This document shows positions 8,447-18,910 of a stretch of 64,000 bases of DNA, piece by piece; position 1 is the stretch's first letter; each line of letters opens with the position of its first letter. A program made the translations under genes and the position numbers. Under the pieces are notes generated by a model. That model searched no databases. It saw only the letters and a program-made list of their open reading frames with translations, and was not told where the DNA came from. The DNA is from Bacteroidaceae bacterium (GTDB lineage: Bacteria; Bacteroidota; Bacteroidia; Bacteroidales; Bacteroidaceae): assembly GCA_017466065.1 (NCBI GenBank), contig JAFTUV010000018.1, positions 43,767 through 107,766 on the forward strand. Direction: 5' to 3'.

Positions 8447-9670
8447 TCACAGGCCAAGCACCTTGAATATTCTCGCCGAGGCACCGGCATTTTGCGACAC
8501 ATAGGCACCGGCCGCTGTACCGGCACGCTCAATAACCGATGCATCATTGTCCATTGCCGAGATTTTTTCCTCAAATTCGATATTCGAGGAAACCTCCAAC
8601 CCTCCACCGCAAGCCTTCAACTGCTGCGCCTCTTGGAACTTGTAGTTGTTGGGACCGAAGAATACAGGAATACCATAAACTGCCGCTTCGAGCACATTGT
8701 GGATTCCTACGCCAAAGCCACCGCCAACATAGGCCACCGTTCCGTAGCGATATATTGAGGAGAGCAGGCCGAAACAGTCGATTATCAAACATTTTGCCGA
8801 GCGCACCTCTTCGATTGTTGCCTGTGTATAGCGCACACACAATCCGCGCACCTGTTCCTCAATCTGCTTTATACGCTCCTCGTTAACCTCGTGCGATGCA
8901 ATTATCAGTTTCCAGCCGGGAGTGCGGTTGAAGTAGGGAATGTAGACTGCCTCATCGGGCCCCCACGAACTGCCGGCTATAAAGATTTTCTTTCCATCCT
9001 CGGCAAAAGAGGCAACCAGCGGCAACAGATGTGCCTGTTCGGCAATCTTTGTAACACGATCGAAACGTGTGTCGCCCACAACCGTAACATTGGTAACGGC
9101 AATCGAGGCAAGCAATTCCTTTGATATCTCATTCTGCACAAACAGGTGAGTGAAGCAGTGCAACGCCTTACGATAGAAACCGCCCCACCAACGGAAAAAG
9201 ACCTGCTCCTTGCGGAAGATTGAAGATACGCTGTATGTGGGTATTCCTCTCTTTTTCAGGGCAGAAAGGAAGTTAAGCCAGAATTCATACTTCACGAAGA
9301 ATGCCATTTCGGGCTTCACAATGTCGAGGAAGCGACGCACATTCGACGGAGTGTCAAACGGCAGATAGCACACTACATCGGCCTGCTGATAATTGCGAGC
9401 CGAGCGATAGCCCGATGGCGAGAAGAATGTGAGCACCACGCGGTATTCGGGGTGGGTGGCACGTAATTTTTCTATCAGGGGACGGCCTTGTTCAAACTCG
9501 CCCAACGACGAAGCGTGGAACCATACATATTTTTCCCCGGCCTTCACGCCTTTTTCGAGCGAAGAGAAGATAGCCTCGTGCCCTTCGAGCAATCGCTTTG
9601 CCTTGTCGTGCCCGAAAAATGCCGCCAATTTAACGGCAAGCATATATAAATATATTCCTATTGTATACAT
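8447..9670 (-). CDS. waaA: 3-deoxy-D-manno-octulosonic acid transferase (Kdo transferase)
   Basis: GT30 enzyme that adds Kdo to the lipid A precursor at the inner membrane. I use the ATG at 9670 (407 aa); the longer frame would begin with TTG at 9679. An N-terminal hydrophobic segment (IGIYLYMLAVKLAAFF) is the membrane anchor. Family motifs: WFHASSLGEFEQGRPLI, FFSPSGYRSARN, FVKYEFWLNFL, GDTRFDRV and GGGFGVGIHNVLEAAVYGIPVFFGP for sugar-nucleotide binding. It follows gltX by 13 nt, so they are probably co-transcribed. Confidence 0.93.
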   Translation of the reverse strand: MYTIGIYLYMLAVKLAAFFGHDKAKRLLEGHEAIFSSLEKGVKAGEKYVWFHASSLGEFEQGRPLIEKLRATHPEYRVVLTFFSPSGYRSARNYQQADVVCYLPFDTPSNVRRFLDIVKPEMAFFVKYEFWLNFLSALKKRGIPTYSVSSIFRKEQVFFRWWGGFYRKALHCFTHLFVQNEISKELLASIAVTNVTVVGDTRFDRVTKIAEQAHLLPLVASFAEDGKKIFIAGSSWGPDEAVYIPYFNRTPGWKLIIASHEVNEERIKQIEEQVRGLCVRYTQATIEEVRSAKCLIIDCFGLLSSIYRYGTVAYVGGGFGVGIHNVLEAAVYGIPVFFGPNNYKFQEAQQLKACGGGLEVSSNIEFEEKISAMDNDASVIERAGTAAGAYVSQNAGASARIFKVLGL

Positions 9671-9683
9671 TTTGTGCAATTTC

Positions 9684-11201
9684 TTAACCTAATACATTAA
9701 TAGCCCGATGCAAGCGCGACAATGTCTCCTCCTTGCCTATCAGGCCCGAAATATCGAACATCTGCGGCCCCTTGCCCTCGCCCACGAGTGCCAAGCGGAA
9801 GGCGTTCATAATTTCACCCATTCCGTAGCCTTTGTTCTCAATCCATTCGTGAACAGCCTTATCTTGATTCTCTATCGAAAAATCGTCCAACCCCTCCAAG
9901 AGAGTCGCAAGCTCGCCCATCTTCTGTGCCGAGTCGGCCTTCCAGCGTTTTTTAGCCGTCTTTTCGTCATATTCGGTGGGAGCGATAAAATAGAAACTGC
10001 AAGCGTCCCATAATTCGTGCACGAAATTAACACGTCCCTTCATCAACGACACTATTTTTGTGAGCAGTTCCATATTGGCCTCCACTCCGTGTGATTGTAC
10101 CACGGGCATAAATGCAGCCGCAATATCGGCATCGTCCTTTTGTAATATGTACTCGTGATTGAACCATATCATTTTCTTGTAGTCGAAACGGGCACCGGCT
10201 TTGCTGCATTTCGCAAGGTCGAATTTCTCAATGAGGTCATTCATCGACATCATTTCAACATCGTCACCGGGATTCCATCCAAGCAATGCGAGGAAGTTTA
10301 CAACAGCCTCGGGCTCATAGCCACTCTCGCGGAAGCCCGACGACACTGCACCGCTCTTGGGGTCGTTCCATTCGAGCGGGAACACAGGGAAGCCCAGACG
10401 GTCGCCGTCGCGCTTGCTTAATTTTCCATTGCCTTCGGGCTTCAACAGCAACGACAGGTGGGCAAACTGCGGCATTGTATCCTCCCAACCGAATGCACGA
10501 TAGAGCAGGACGTGCAGAGGTGCCGAAGGCAACCATTCCTCGCCACGAATAACGTGGGAGATATTCATCAAATGGTCATCGACAATATTTGCCAAATGGT
10601 ATGTGGGAAGCTCGTCGGCCGATTTATAAAGGACTTTATCGTCGAGGATTGAAGAGTCTATCGTAACAACACCGCGAATGAGGTCGTTAACAACGACTTT
10701 TTCGCCGGGCTCCACTTTAAAGCGTACAACATATTGGTGCCCGCTTGCCACAAGTGCATCGACCTCGTCGGCCGGTAATGCCAATGAGTTGCGCATCGAC
10801 ACACGGGTGGAGGCATCATACTGAAAGTTCTCAATCTCGGCGCGTTTGGCTTCAAGCTCTTCGGGAGTATCGAATGCTATATAGGCCTTACCGCTATCGA
10901 GCAGCACTTTTACATACTTTTTATATATCTCGCGGCGCTCCGACTGACGATAGGGGCCGCAATCGCCGCCAAAGGTTACTCCCTCGTCGAACTTTATGCC
11001 CAGCCAACGGAACGATTCAAGAATATACTCCTCGGCTCCGGGAACAAAGCGGTTGGAGTCGGTATCTTCGATGCGGAAAATAAGCTCCCCGCCATTCTGC
11101 TTGGCAAAAAGGTAGTTATATAATGCTGTTCTCACACCGCCTATGTGCAACGGGCCGGTGGGACTGGGCGCGAAACGCACCCTCACTTTACGTTCATTCA
11201 T
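9684..11201 (-). CDS. gltX: Glutamate--tRNA ligase
   Basis: Class I aminoacyl-tRNA synthetase charging tRNA-Glu (in many Bacteroidota also the misacylation route for Gln). I place the start at the ATG at 11201 ([16 protein letters not shown]), 505 aa; an upstream ATG at 11249 would add 16 unconserved residues. HIGH motif PLHIGG near residue 17 and KMSKS motif KLSKRDG near 263 are present, with the Glx-specific [17 protein letters not shown] segment. Promoter lies about 90 nt upstream. Confidence 0.96.
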   Translation of the reverse strand: MNERKVRVRFAPSPTGPLHIGGVRTALYNYLFAKQNGGELIFRIEDTDSNRFVPGAEEYILESFRWLGIKFDEGVTFGGDCGPYRQSERREIYKKYVKVLLDSGKAYIAFDTPEELEAKRAEIENFQYDASTRVSMRNSLALPADEVDALVASGHQYVVRFKVEPGEKVVVNDLIRGVVTIDSSILDDKVLYKSADELPTYHLANIVDDHLMNISHVIRGEEWLPSAPLHVLLYRAFGWEDTMPQFAHLSLLLKPEGNGKLSKRDGDRLGFPVFPLEWNDPKSGAVSSGFRESGYEPEAVVNFLALLGWNPGDDVEMMSMNDLIEKFDLAKCSKAGARFDYKKMIWFNHEYILQKDDADIAAAFMPVVQSHGVEANMELLTKIVSLMKGRVNFVHELWDACSFYFIAPTEYDEKTAKKRWKADSAQKMGELATLLEGLDDFSIENQDKAVHEWIENKGYGMGEIMNAFRLALVGEGKGPQMFDISGLIGKEETLSRLHRAINVLG

Positions 11202-11288
11202 ATTCTTAATTATTACGGCGTTACCTGCATTGTGTGCAGCAAAATGCAATGTTCACACTAATGCACAATATCGCAAATTATTATTGCA

Positions 11289-11319
11289 CAAAATTACTAC
11301 AAGTTACGTTTTTAACAAA
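11289..11319 (-). promoter_or_regulatory. gltX-waaA promoter
   Basis: Minus-strand TTTG (11316-11319) and TAATTTTG (11289-11296), 19 nt apart. It serves the leftward gltX-waaA unit in the 277-nt divergent region shared with pgpH. Confidence 0.7.
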
Positions 11320-11401
11320 ATAAATTCCTCTATTTTTGGGCACACCCACCCCACGACACTGTGAGCAAAGGGTTCAAGGCTTTAAAAGCGATACTTAAAA
11401 C

Positions 11402-11431
11402 TTTGATATTTGTTATTTTTTCGTACTTTTG
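11402..11431 (+). promoter_or_regulatory. pgpH-like gene promoter
   Basis: TTTG (11402-11405) and TACTTTTG (11424-11431), 18 nt apart, about 48 nt before the ATG at 11479. Confidence 0.75.
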
Positions 11432-11478
11432 CAATATACATATATAGAGAGTATTGATATAATAATAATTATAGAAAT

Positions 11479-13521
11479 ATGAAAATGCCGAGCAAACATT
11501 TCAAACTCATATTCCAAGCGACGACAGCCCTTCTGTGCATAGGGCTTGTTATCTATTTTATGCCTCGCAACAATGTGTTCAACTATAATTACAGCGAGGC
11601 TGCGCCGTGGAATTACGGGCAGATTATAGCTCCATTTAATTTCCCCATATACAAAAGCGATGCGCAACTTAAAAAGGAGAAGGACAGCATTGCCCACAAC
11701 TTTGAGTTGTATTTTTCAAAGGATACAACCATTGCCGTAAAATCTCTACGCAAGTTAAAAGCACGTTTTTACAGCAACGCGAGTGAGGAAATTCCGCAGG
11801 AGGCCTACATAAAATATTACAATAATCTCATAAAGCTCTACAATAACGGAATTGTATCGATAAAGGACAAAGAGCGCATAGACAACAGCAGCGCACAGAA
11901 TATAAACATCATAAACAACCACATTGCCACCAACAGCAACAAAGCAAAGGTGCTCTCTGTCACCGAGGCCTACAAACAACTGATAGCCTCGGACACTTTC
12001 CCACAGAACCTGATAAGGGGCTACAAACTGGAAGATTTTATAACTCCCAACATTATTTACGACTCTGTAAAATCGGCCAAACTGCTCGAAGATGAGTTGA
12101 GCCGTCTGCCGATAAGCAACGGCATAGTGCAGAACGGGCAAAAGATTGTGAGCCGGGGCGACATTGTAGATGCCGCCACCTACCAGATTCTGAAATCGTA
12201 CCAATTCGAAATGAACAAACGGCAGGACAACAACTATAAAACCGCCACAATGCTATTCGGGCAGATTCTCTTTGTCATTATAGCATTCGCAATTCTCCTC
12301 TCTTATATATACATTTACAACCCCGACATAAAAAACAGCAACAACAAGTTCATTCTTGTAATATTGTCGGTCACACTGTTCCCCATAATTGTAGGGCTTA
12401 TGATGGAGGCCCGTTTCAGCAACGTATTTATGCTGCCATTTGCACTTGTGCCTATGATGCTGTGCCTGTTCACGAACCCGCGCACCGCACTCATCACCCA
12501 CACAGTGGAAATACTGCTATGCTCCATTATGCTGAACTCTCCCTATGAGTTTGTGCTGTTGCAGATTATGGCCGGTTACGCAGCCATTTTAAGCCTTAAA
12601 GAGCTGTCGTCGCGCTCACAAATGTTCCGCAGTTCATTCATAGTCTTGGCCACATACTGCACAACATTCCTCTGCTACGAACTTATAGTGGAGAATGATA
12701 TTACAAAGATGAACCTAATTATGTACATATACTTTGTAATAAGCGCAGTGCTGATGCTCTTCGCCTACCCTCTTATGTTCATAATAGAAAAAATGCTTGG
12801 TTTTGTTTCCAATATAACACTTATTGAGCTGTCGAACCTCAACAACCCCCTGTTGCAGAAACTCTCACAGGAGGCACCCGGCACTTTCCAGCACTCAATG
12901 CAGGTGGGCAATCTCGCAGCCGAAGCTGCACGCATTGTCGGTGCCAACAGCCTCGAAGTGCGTACCGGAGCTCTCTATCACGATATTGGCAAAAGCCTGA
13001 ACCCCATATATTTCACCGAGAATCAGAGTGGCGGAATAAGCCCGCACAAGGAGTTGTCACCACAAGAGAGTGCGCAGGTGATAATAAAGCACGTGACCGA
13101 TGGACTTGCCATTGCCGGCCAGCACCACTTGCCACAAAAAATCAAGGAATTCATCGCTACGCACCACGGATTGTCAAAAACCGGTTACTTCTACATAACC
13201 TACAAGAACGAGCACCCCGACGAGATTATCGACGAGAGCCTCTTTACTTACCCCGGCCCCAAGCCGCACACCATCGAGCAGGGTATTCTTATGATGGCCG
13301 ACTGTGTAGAAGCAGCCTCACACAGCATAAAGGAATACACAGCAAGCAACATCGAGCAGATGGTCGACAACATAATCGACAGCAAAGTAAATGATGGAGA
13401 GCTCAGCCTGTGCCCACTAACATTCCAAGATGTAAGCACTATCAAGGAGGTATTCAAAAAGCGTTTAAAGGCCATTTATCACACACGCATAAGTTACCCC
13501 GAGGAAAAAAAGGCACAATAA
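11479..13521 (+). CDS. 7TM-HD phosphohydrolase, PgpH family (probable c-di-AMP phosphodiesterase)
   Basis: 680-aa membrane protein. One N-terminal span (residues 15-30), then a large extracytoplasmic region to about 245 (7TMR-HDED type), a run of hydrophobic spans from about 250 to 440, and a cytoplasmic HD domain. The HD signature is YHDIGKS with H501-D502; further metal ligands are likely in GQHHLP and ATHHG, and the later MADCVEAAS. This layout is that of PgpH, which degrades c-di-AMP in Listeria; the substrate here is inferred from family. Starts a two-gene unit with the DUF2851 gene 17 nt downstream. Confidence 0.88.
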   Translation: MKMPSKHFKLIFQATTALLCIGLVIYFMPRNNVFNYNYSEAAPWNYGQIIAPFNFPIYKSDAQLKKEKDSIAHNFELYFSKDTTIAVKSLRKLKARFYSNASEEIPQEAYIKYYNNLIKLYNNGIVSIKDKERIDNSSAQNINIINNHIATNSNKAKVLSVTEAYKQLIASDTFPQNLIRGYKLEDFITPNIIYDSVKSAKLLEDELSRLPISNGIVQNGQKIVSRGDIVDAATYQILKSYQFEMNKRQDNNYKTATMLFGQILFVIIAFAILLSYIYIYNPDIKNSNNKFILVILSVTLFPIIVGLMMEARFSNVFMLPFALVPMMLCLFTNPRTALITHTVEILLCSIMLNSPYEFVLLQIMAGYAAILSLKELSSRSQMFRSSFIVLATYCTTFLCYELIVENDITKMNLIMYIYFVISAVLMLFAYPLMFIIEKMLGFVSNITLIELSNLNNPLLQKLSQEAPGTFQHSMQVGNLAAEAARIVGANSLEVRTGALYHDIGKSLNPIYFTENQSGGISPHKELSPQESAQVIIKHVTDGLAIAGQHHLPQKIKEFIATHHGLSKTGYFYITYKNEHPDEIIDESLFTYPGPKPHTIEQGILMMADCVEAASHSIKEYTASNIEQMVDNIIDSKVNDGELSLCPLTFQDVSTIKEVFKKRLKAIYHTRISYPEEKKAQ

Positions 13522-13538
13522 CGCAACAGACATAAACG

Positions 13539-14777
13539 ATGAAAGAGTTTGCAATATACCTATGGAAGAACAGACTGTTACCGCAAAAAGCCCTAACGGA
13601 TGCTCAGGGCAATAGTGTCGGGATTGTCGCTGCGGGGGAAGAGGAGGCATTCGGCATTTTCACCAACGCCAAGTTAAAAGCCGGCGGGGAGGAACTTTGC
13701 TGCAATATAGAGATACAAAAGGTTGAACTTGCCGGCAACAGAGCCACAATAACCCTTGCGGCAGAAAGCAACGGAAAAGAACTTTTATTGCAACAATCAA
13801 TAACAATGCCCGATGGGTTACTCACCGAATATCATTCAATGGCCGACGGGCTATCGCGCCCACCCTGCGAATCGATTGCAGCAAGACAAAGCAGCATCAT
13901 TCTGCGCGATTTTCTAACTCGCTTGCTCGTGGAACGCATCGAAGAAAAGGCCGACAGGATTAACAAAATAAACGAATTGTGCGACAAGCGTTGGGACTTC
14001 ACCCTTTTCAAGCTATTGGCTCGCAGTTACGGCTTTGGCATACAAGGGCGGGCTTTTGAGGAGTGGGCAATGCTTTTGAATATACAGGCCCTTGGCAAGC
14101 ACAGCAACAACATCGAGCAGATAGAGGCGATAATGTTCGGGCAGGCAGGGCTTTTGGAAGAAGAGAGCATACCCGCATATTACAAGAGCGAAGCAATTGG
14201 GAGCGAATATTACCGCACGCTTGTGCGCGAATATAAATTCTTGAAAAGCAAATTCAATCTGCAACAGATGAACCATTCTGCGTGGGGATACGGCAGTTCG
14301 GCACCTCACATACGCATTTCACGCCTTGCTATGCTTTTCCACAAAGAACGGTTCAACATCACATCCATAGCCGACAGCAACAGCCTCGGGGCCCTGCGCG
14401 ATATTCTTCAATCGCAGCCAAGCCCCTATTGGCAACACCGCACACAGTTCGGCGGCACCGCCACAAGCGGCACAGGTGATTTAAGCGACAAGCAGCTCGA
14501 TGTTCTCATAATAAACACCGTAGTGCCCATACTCTATTCATACGGCAAACATCGCCACGACACTGCACTCTGCAACAAGGCCGAGGATTTTCTTTACGAA
14601 ATAGGAGCCGAGAATAACAGCATTGTACGCCGATGGACCCAACAGGGAGTGTGTATAAATTGTGCAGCCGACTCACAAGCGCTGATACAATTAAACAACG
14701 CCTACTGCAAGCAGAAGCGTTGTGCGGAATGTCGTTTGGCACACTGCCATTTCAAGGAGAGCTTGTCGGCCGAATAG
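13539..14777 (+). CDS. DUF2851 family protein
   Basis: 412-aa soluble protein of a family found mainly in Bacteroidota; no biochemical role is known. Family features seen: an N-terminal domain beginning FAIYLWKNRLLPQKALTDAQG, the internal HIRISRLAML stretch, and a C-terminal Cys motif CKQKRCAECRLAHCHF that could bind metal. No signal peptide or membrane span. It follows the PgpH-like gene closely and the pair ends at a strong bidirectional terminator. The N-terminal part seems more diverged than usual for the family, and several Cys occur (C139, C367, C370). Confidence 0.8.
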   Translation: MKEFAIYLWKNRLLPQKALTDAQGNSVGIVAAGEEEAFGIFTNAKLKAGGEELCCNIEIQKVELAGNRATITLAAESNGKELLLQQSITMPDGLLTEYHSMADGLSRPPCESIAARQSSIILRDFLTRLLVERIEEKADRINKINELCDKRWDFTLFKLLARSYGFGIQGRAFEEWAMLLNIQALGKHSNNIEQIEAIMFGQAGLLEEESIPAYYKSEAIGSEYYRTLVREYKFLKSKFNLQQMNHSAWGYGSSAPHIRISRLAMLFHKERFNITSIADSNSLGALRDILQSQPSPYWQHRTQFGGTATSGTGDLSDKQLDVLIINTVVPILYSYGKHRHDTALCNKAEDFLYEIGAENNSIVRRWTQQGVCINCAADSQALIQLNNAYCKQKRCAECRLAHCHFKESLSAE

Positions 14778-14799
14778 AGATTATATACCTTATTTATAT

Positions 14800-14848
14800 A
14801 TATACTAAAAAACAGTCGCATTTTTCTTGCGACTGTTTTTTAGTATAT
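14800..14848. terminator. Bidirectional terminator between DUF2851 gene and secDF
   Basis: A 21-bp perfect inverted repeat (14800-14820 with 14828-14848) around a 7-nt loop, with A/T runs inside the arms giving T-rich exits both ways. Serves two converging genes. Confidence 0.9.
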
Positions 14849-14861
14849 CAAGGGACAAAAA

Positions 14862-17831
14862 TTACTTCTTGCCCTTTGAGATTATGCTGTAAGCAATGGG
14901 CGCAGCCACGAACAACGATGACAGAGTGCCAAATACTACACCGAGTATCATTGCAAACGAGAAACTGCGGATGCTGTCACCACCAAGGATGAAGATCGCA
15001 AGCAATACCACCGATGTACTTGCAGAAGTATTTATGGTACGGGCAAGTGTTGTGTTCAAAGAAGAATTGAACAGGCTGAACTTGTCGCGTTTGGGATATA
15101 TGTATGCAAATTCACGCACGCGGTCGAAGATTACCACCTTATCGTTTATTGAATAACCGATAGCTGTCAGGATTGCACCGATAAACACCTGATCGACCTC
15201 CAAAGAGATGGGCATCCAACCATAGCACAGCGAGTAGCAACCGATAATGAGGAATACGTCGCTCGCAAGAGCCACAATAGAACCGATACTGTATGCCACG
15301 TTGCGGAAACGGATGAGGATGTAGATAAATATCGCAACCAAGGCCAGAATCACAGAAATGATTGCACCGTTCTTAATATCCTCGGCTATGCTGGGACCCA
15401 CCTTCTGCGAACTTATAATTGAGCCTCCGGCACGGTTGTCATAATCGATGAAAGTTTCGAGTGTAAGATCCTTGCTCAAAAGACCGGCCCCCATAAAGGC
15501 ATCGTAGAGGAATTTCTCAATCTCAGCATCGACAGTTTCCGATGCATCGGCTATACGATAGTTGGTAGTGATGCGGATAGTCTTGCCATCGGTACCAAGA
15601 GCAATTGCCTGAACATTATCCTCTGTAATCTTCTCGCGTAACAAAGCTCTGACAGTTTCGGGCTCAACCTGCTGCTCGAACTGAACAACGAAGTTGCGGC
15701 CGCCGGTAAAGTCGATGCTCTGGCTCAATCCACGGAATGCAAACGAAGCTGTCATTGCCACGAACACCACAGCGAAGATAATACCATAAGTCTTGGACGC
15801 GCCAAGGAAGTTATAGTTGGGGTCGCGCATCAGTTTGCTCGAATACTTTGTAACGAAAGTAAGGTCCAGCCACTTGCCCTTGTTCATAAAGTGCTCATAA
15901 ACAACACGGGTGAGGAACACTGCTGTGAAGAAAGAACAGAGAAGACCTATAATAAGTGTTGTAGCAAAGCCACGGATGGGGCCTGTTCCGAAGTAGAACA
16001 GAATTACACCGGTGATGATTGATGTAAAGTTCGAGTCGAAAATAGCCGAGAAGGCATTTTTATAACCATCGGCCAAGGCTGAACGTGTATTCTTTCCTGC
16101 ACGCAACTCCTCTTTTGTACGCTCGTATATGAGCACGTTGGCATCCACCGCCATACCCAATGTGAGCACAATACCGGCAATACCCGACATTGTGAGGGCT
16201 GCTTGGAACGATGCAAGAACGCCAAGAGTGAAGAAGAGGTTCATCAACAAGGCAGCGTTGGCAACTGCACCGGGGATTATGCCGTAGATGGCACACATAT
16301 AAACCATCAACAGGATAAATGCCACGATAAACGACATCATACCTTGGTTGATAGACTCCTGACCGAGTGAAGGACCTACAATATCCTCTTGTACTATACG
16401 CGCGGGCGCAGGCATTTTACCCGAACGCAACACGTTGGCCAAGTCTTTTGTTGTTTCAATGGTGAAGTTACCTGTAATTTCCGAACGACCGCCGGTAATT
16501 TCGTTGCTCACCATAGGTGCGCTATATACATAGCCATCAAGAACAATTGCGATGGCTTTGTTGATATTGGCTTTTGTAAGCTGTGCCCAACGGCGTGCGC
16601 CATCGGTGTTCATAGACATTGTTACACAGGGACGACCATAGCTGTCGAATGTGTCGGCAGCATCTACAACCACATCTCCTTCGAGAGGAGCACGACCGTT
16701 GCGTTGCAGGCATTTGATTGCATAAAGCTCATAAATCTGGTTTGTAGTTTCGCGGTCGATAGCCTCAACGCCCCAGTAAAGACGAAGCTCGCGGGGCATT
16801 ACACTCTTGAACTCGGGCGATGCAATAATCTTGTTGATGGCAGCAGTATCGCTGTAATGAGCGTAACCTACCACACTACCTGTTGCATTGCCCTGCACAA
16901 GCTGCAAACGGGAGAGCAGGGGATGCTGCTTCTTCAAAGCCTCGACATCGGCTGCATTATCTTCTGCTGCCACCTCACCGGTGATAGCTGTTTCAACATC
17001 GGCCTCTGTTGCAGATGCTGCGTCGGTGGCAGATGTAGTTGACTCTGCGGGAGCAGTTTCAAACTCCTCGGTAGTTGCTGCGGCTGCCAATTTTGCATCC
17101 AACGCGGCAAAAGCGGGAATAATCTCCGAAGCGTTGTATGTGTCCCAGAATTCAAGGTTGGCCGAACCCTGCAACAATTTACGAACACGCTCGGGCTCTT
17201 TAACACCGGGAAGCTCAATCATTATACGTCCCATAGAGCCCTCCAATGTCTGGATATTAGGCTGTACCACGCCGAAACGGTCGATACGCGTGCGCAACAC
17301 ATTGAACGAGTTGTCTATCGCAGCTTGAACCTCGCTACGGAGAACCTTTACCACCTCGTCATCGGTTGAACGGGTGTTGATTTTGTCCTTCAACTGCTGT
17401 GTGGCAAAAATAGAGGCAAGGCTGCTCTCGGGAGCAAGTTTCTTGTACTCCTCCACAAACAGTGTTATAAAATCGCCCTGCCCGGTGATTGTTGCCGACT
17501 TTGCCGTTTCCACTGCCTGATTGAACAGGGGGTCGTTCTTGTGGTCGGCAAGCGCCTTGATAATATCGGGCACCGACACCTCCATAATAACATTCATACC
17601 GCCTTTAAGGTCCAAGCCAAGGCCAATCTCCATTTCGCGGCTCTGCTTCAAGGTATATACACCAAGCCAAACTTTTTCGTTCAGCATTGAATCGAGGTAG
17701 TGCTGTTCGCCCTTGGGGTCCTCTGCCGCTTTTCCCATATGGTAGCTTGTCACAAAAGAGAATGAGAGATAGAACACGCACACCAATGTGAGCAGTAGCG
17801 CGAAAACTTTTACAAATCCTTTGTTCTGCAT
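14862..17831 (-). CDS. secDF: Fused protein translocase subunit SecDF
   Basis: Proton-driven accessory of the Sec translocon, pulling secreted proteins through the membrane. 989 aa because SecD and SecF are fused, the normal state in Bacteroidota. SecD part about 1-620: TM1 near 7-28, DLKGGMNVIMEV near 75, long periplasmic P1 region (with an acidic low-complexity Ala/Glu/Thr insert around 250-290), then LTLGMAVDANVLIYERTKEELRAG. SecF part from about 650: FTGGRNFVVQFEQ, then AIGYSINDKVVIFDRVRE. The insert in P1 is the least conserved part. Monocistronic by spacing. Confidence 0.97.
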   Translation of the reverse strand: MQNKGFVKVFALLLTLVCVFYLSFSFVTSYHMGKAAEDPKGEQHYLDSMLNEKVWLGVYTLKQSREMEIGLGLDLKGGMNVIMEVSVPDIIKALADHKNDPLFNQAVETAKSATITGQGDFITLFVEEYKKLAPESSLASIFATQQLKDKINTRSTDDEVVKVLRSEVQAAIDNSFNVLRTRIDRFGVVQPNIQTLEGSMGRIMIELPGVKEPERVRKLLQGSANLEFWDTYNASEIIPAFAALDAKLAAAATTEEFETAPAESTTSATDAASATEADVETAITGEVAAEDNAADVEALKKQHPLLSRLQLVQGNATGSVVGYAHYSDTAAINKIIASPEFKSVMPRELRLYWGVEAIDRETTNQIYELYAIKCLQRNGRAPLEGDVVVDAADTFDSYGRPCVTMSMNTDGARRWAQLTKANINKAIAIVLDGYVYSAPMVSNEITGGRSEITGNFTIETTKDLANVLRSGKMPAPARIVQEDIVGPSLGQESINQGMMSFIVAFILLMVYMCAIYGIIPGAVANAALLMNLFFTLGVLASFQAALTMSGIAGIVLTLGMAVDANVLIYERTKEELRAGKNTRSALADGYKNAFSAIFDSNFTSIITGVILFYFGTGPIRGFATTLIIGLLCSFFTAVFLTRVVYEHFMNKGKWLDLTFVTKYSSKLMRDPNYNFLGASKTYGIIFAVVFVAMTASFAFRGLSQSIDFTGGRNFVVQFEQQVEPETVRALLREKITEDNVQAIALGTDGKTIRITTNYRIADASETVDAEIEKFLYDAFMGAGLLSKDLTLETFIDYDNRAGGSIISSQKVGPSIAEDIKNGAIISVILALVAIFIYILIRFRNVAYSIGSIVALASDVFLIIGCYSLCYGWMPISLEVDQVFIGAILTAIGYSINDKVVIFDRVREFAYIYPKRDKFSLFNSSLNTTLARTINTSASTSVVLLAIFILGGDSIRSFSFAMILGVVFGTLSSLFVAAPIAYSIISKGKK

Positions 17832-17881
17832 TTTGATTTAAATTTTATTTAAGATTTATTTGTTCGTGTTTTAAATGCGCG

Positions 17882-17889
17882 CAAATATA
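17882..17889 (-). promoter_or_regulatory. secDF promoter -7 element
   Basis: TATATTTG on the minus strand, 50 nt before the secDF ATG. The -33 box is weak (an A/T-rich stretch without TTTG at the right spacing). Confidence 0.5.
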
Positions 17890-17956
17890 GCACTTTTTTC
17901 TTAATTATTTATATAATTGGCACAATTCTTTGCCACAGAAACGGTTATTTGCGTAA

Positions 17957-17991
17957 AAAAGTACCCGCGCCTCGTGTGTAGAGGGCGCGGG
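17957..17991 (-). terminator. Terminator after the rhomboid pair
   Basis: GC-rich stem CCCGCGCC/GGCGCGGG (17964-17971 with 17984-17991) followed on the minus strand by TACTTTTTTAC. About 30 nt after the second rhomboid stop. Confidence 0.75.
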
Positions 17992-18019
17992 AGGGAAATC
18001 TTGGAACGCCGGCAAGCGA

Positions 18020-18910
18020 TTACGGACGAGAAGCATCGAAAAGGCGTTTTTTCTCCTCTTCGCTCAAAGAAGAATAGCCGCCCGACTTCACTTTTTCGAG
18101 AATGCGGTCTATCTCATCTTCGTTTTTCCTTTTGTTTGCATTGTATTCATAATCGGCAGCACGACCGCCTCTGTGGAAAGTAAATTTAGGTTTGTTTTTC
18201 TTGGGAGCACGTTTGAAAAGTGTTGCAAAAAAATCAATCGTCTTATTTATCCACAAAGTTATATCCTTTCCTTTGTTCAGCATAAAAGCAAACAGCCAAC
18301 CGGCAAAGGCACCGCCTAAATGGGCGAAATTACCTCCGGCATTCTCCGAGGCCAGCAGCAACAACGAAAGAACCACGGTTATTACGGCAACAGTCATCAA
18401 ACGCATAGAACCCAAGAACATCACATTGACAGTGTAATTGGGCCGACGCACCGCCGAAGCTACAATAACGGCAAGCACCGAGGCCGAAGCCCCTATCAGA
18501 TGGGCCCCATCCACAATGTTGGAAAAGTAGGGAAAGAGGTTAAAAGCAAGCACGAAAAATATACCGCCCATAATGCCTCCAAGGATATATAATCCCACAA
18601 AATGACGCACCGAAAAGAATGTGAGGAATATGCGGCCAAAAGCATAGAGTGCCAGCATATTCAACAAAATATGCATCATATGTTCGTGCACAAACATATA
18701 AGTGACAATGCTCCACGGCCGGCACAACAACGCCTGCAAAGAGGCCGGAAGTTCCACCCAACGCACAATCTCGGCAACCGGCGAAACAGCATTGAACAAT
18801 GTGGCAAAAACCCCGATGAAAGCGACAATTATGTATATTGCCACATTCGCATAAATATACTTGCCGACAATATTTTCGCGACAAAAGACATCATAGATTT
18901 TCTTAAACAT
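18020..18910 (-). CDS. Rhomboid family intramembrane serine protease with C-terminal DUF6576-like tail
   Basis: 296-aa six-span rhomboid. Key parts: HEHMMHILLNMLALYAFG (loop and TM2), catalytic Ser in HLIGASASVLA, and catalytic His in NFAHLGGAFAG. The 85-residue cytoplasmic tail is basic and ends with EIDRILEKVKSGGYSSLSEEEKKRLF, a short conserved segment found on Bacteroidota rhomboids; its role is unknown. The usual GASG is GASA here, so Gly after Ser is replaced, but the nucleophile is kept. Starts inside the last 8 nt of the upstream rhomboid gene, implying translational coupling. Confidence 0.88.
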   Translation of the reverse strand: MFKKIYDVFCRENIVGKYIYANVAIYIIVAFIGVFATLFNAVSPVAEIVRWVELPASLQALLCRPWSIVTYMFVHEHMMHILLNMLALYAFGRIFLTFFSVRHFVGLYILGGIMGGIFFVLAFNLFPYFSNIVDGAHLIGASASVLAVIVASAVRRPNYTVNVMFLGSMRLMTVAVITVVLSLLLLASENAGGNFAHLGGAFAGWLFAFMLNKGKDITLWINKTIDFFATLFKRAPKKNKPKFTFHRGGRAADYEYNANKRKNEDEIDRILEKVKSGGYSSLSEEEKKRLFDASRP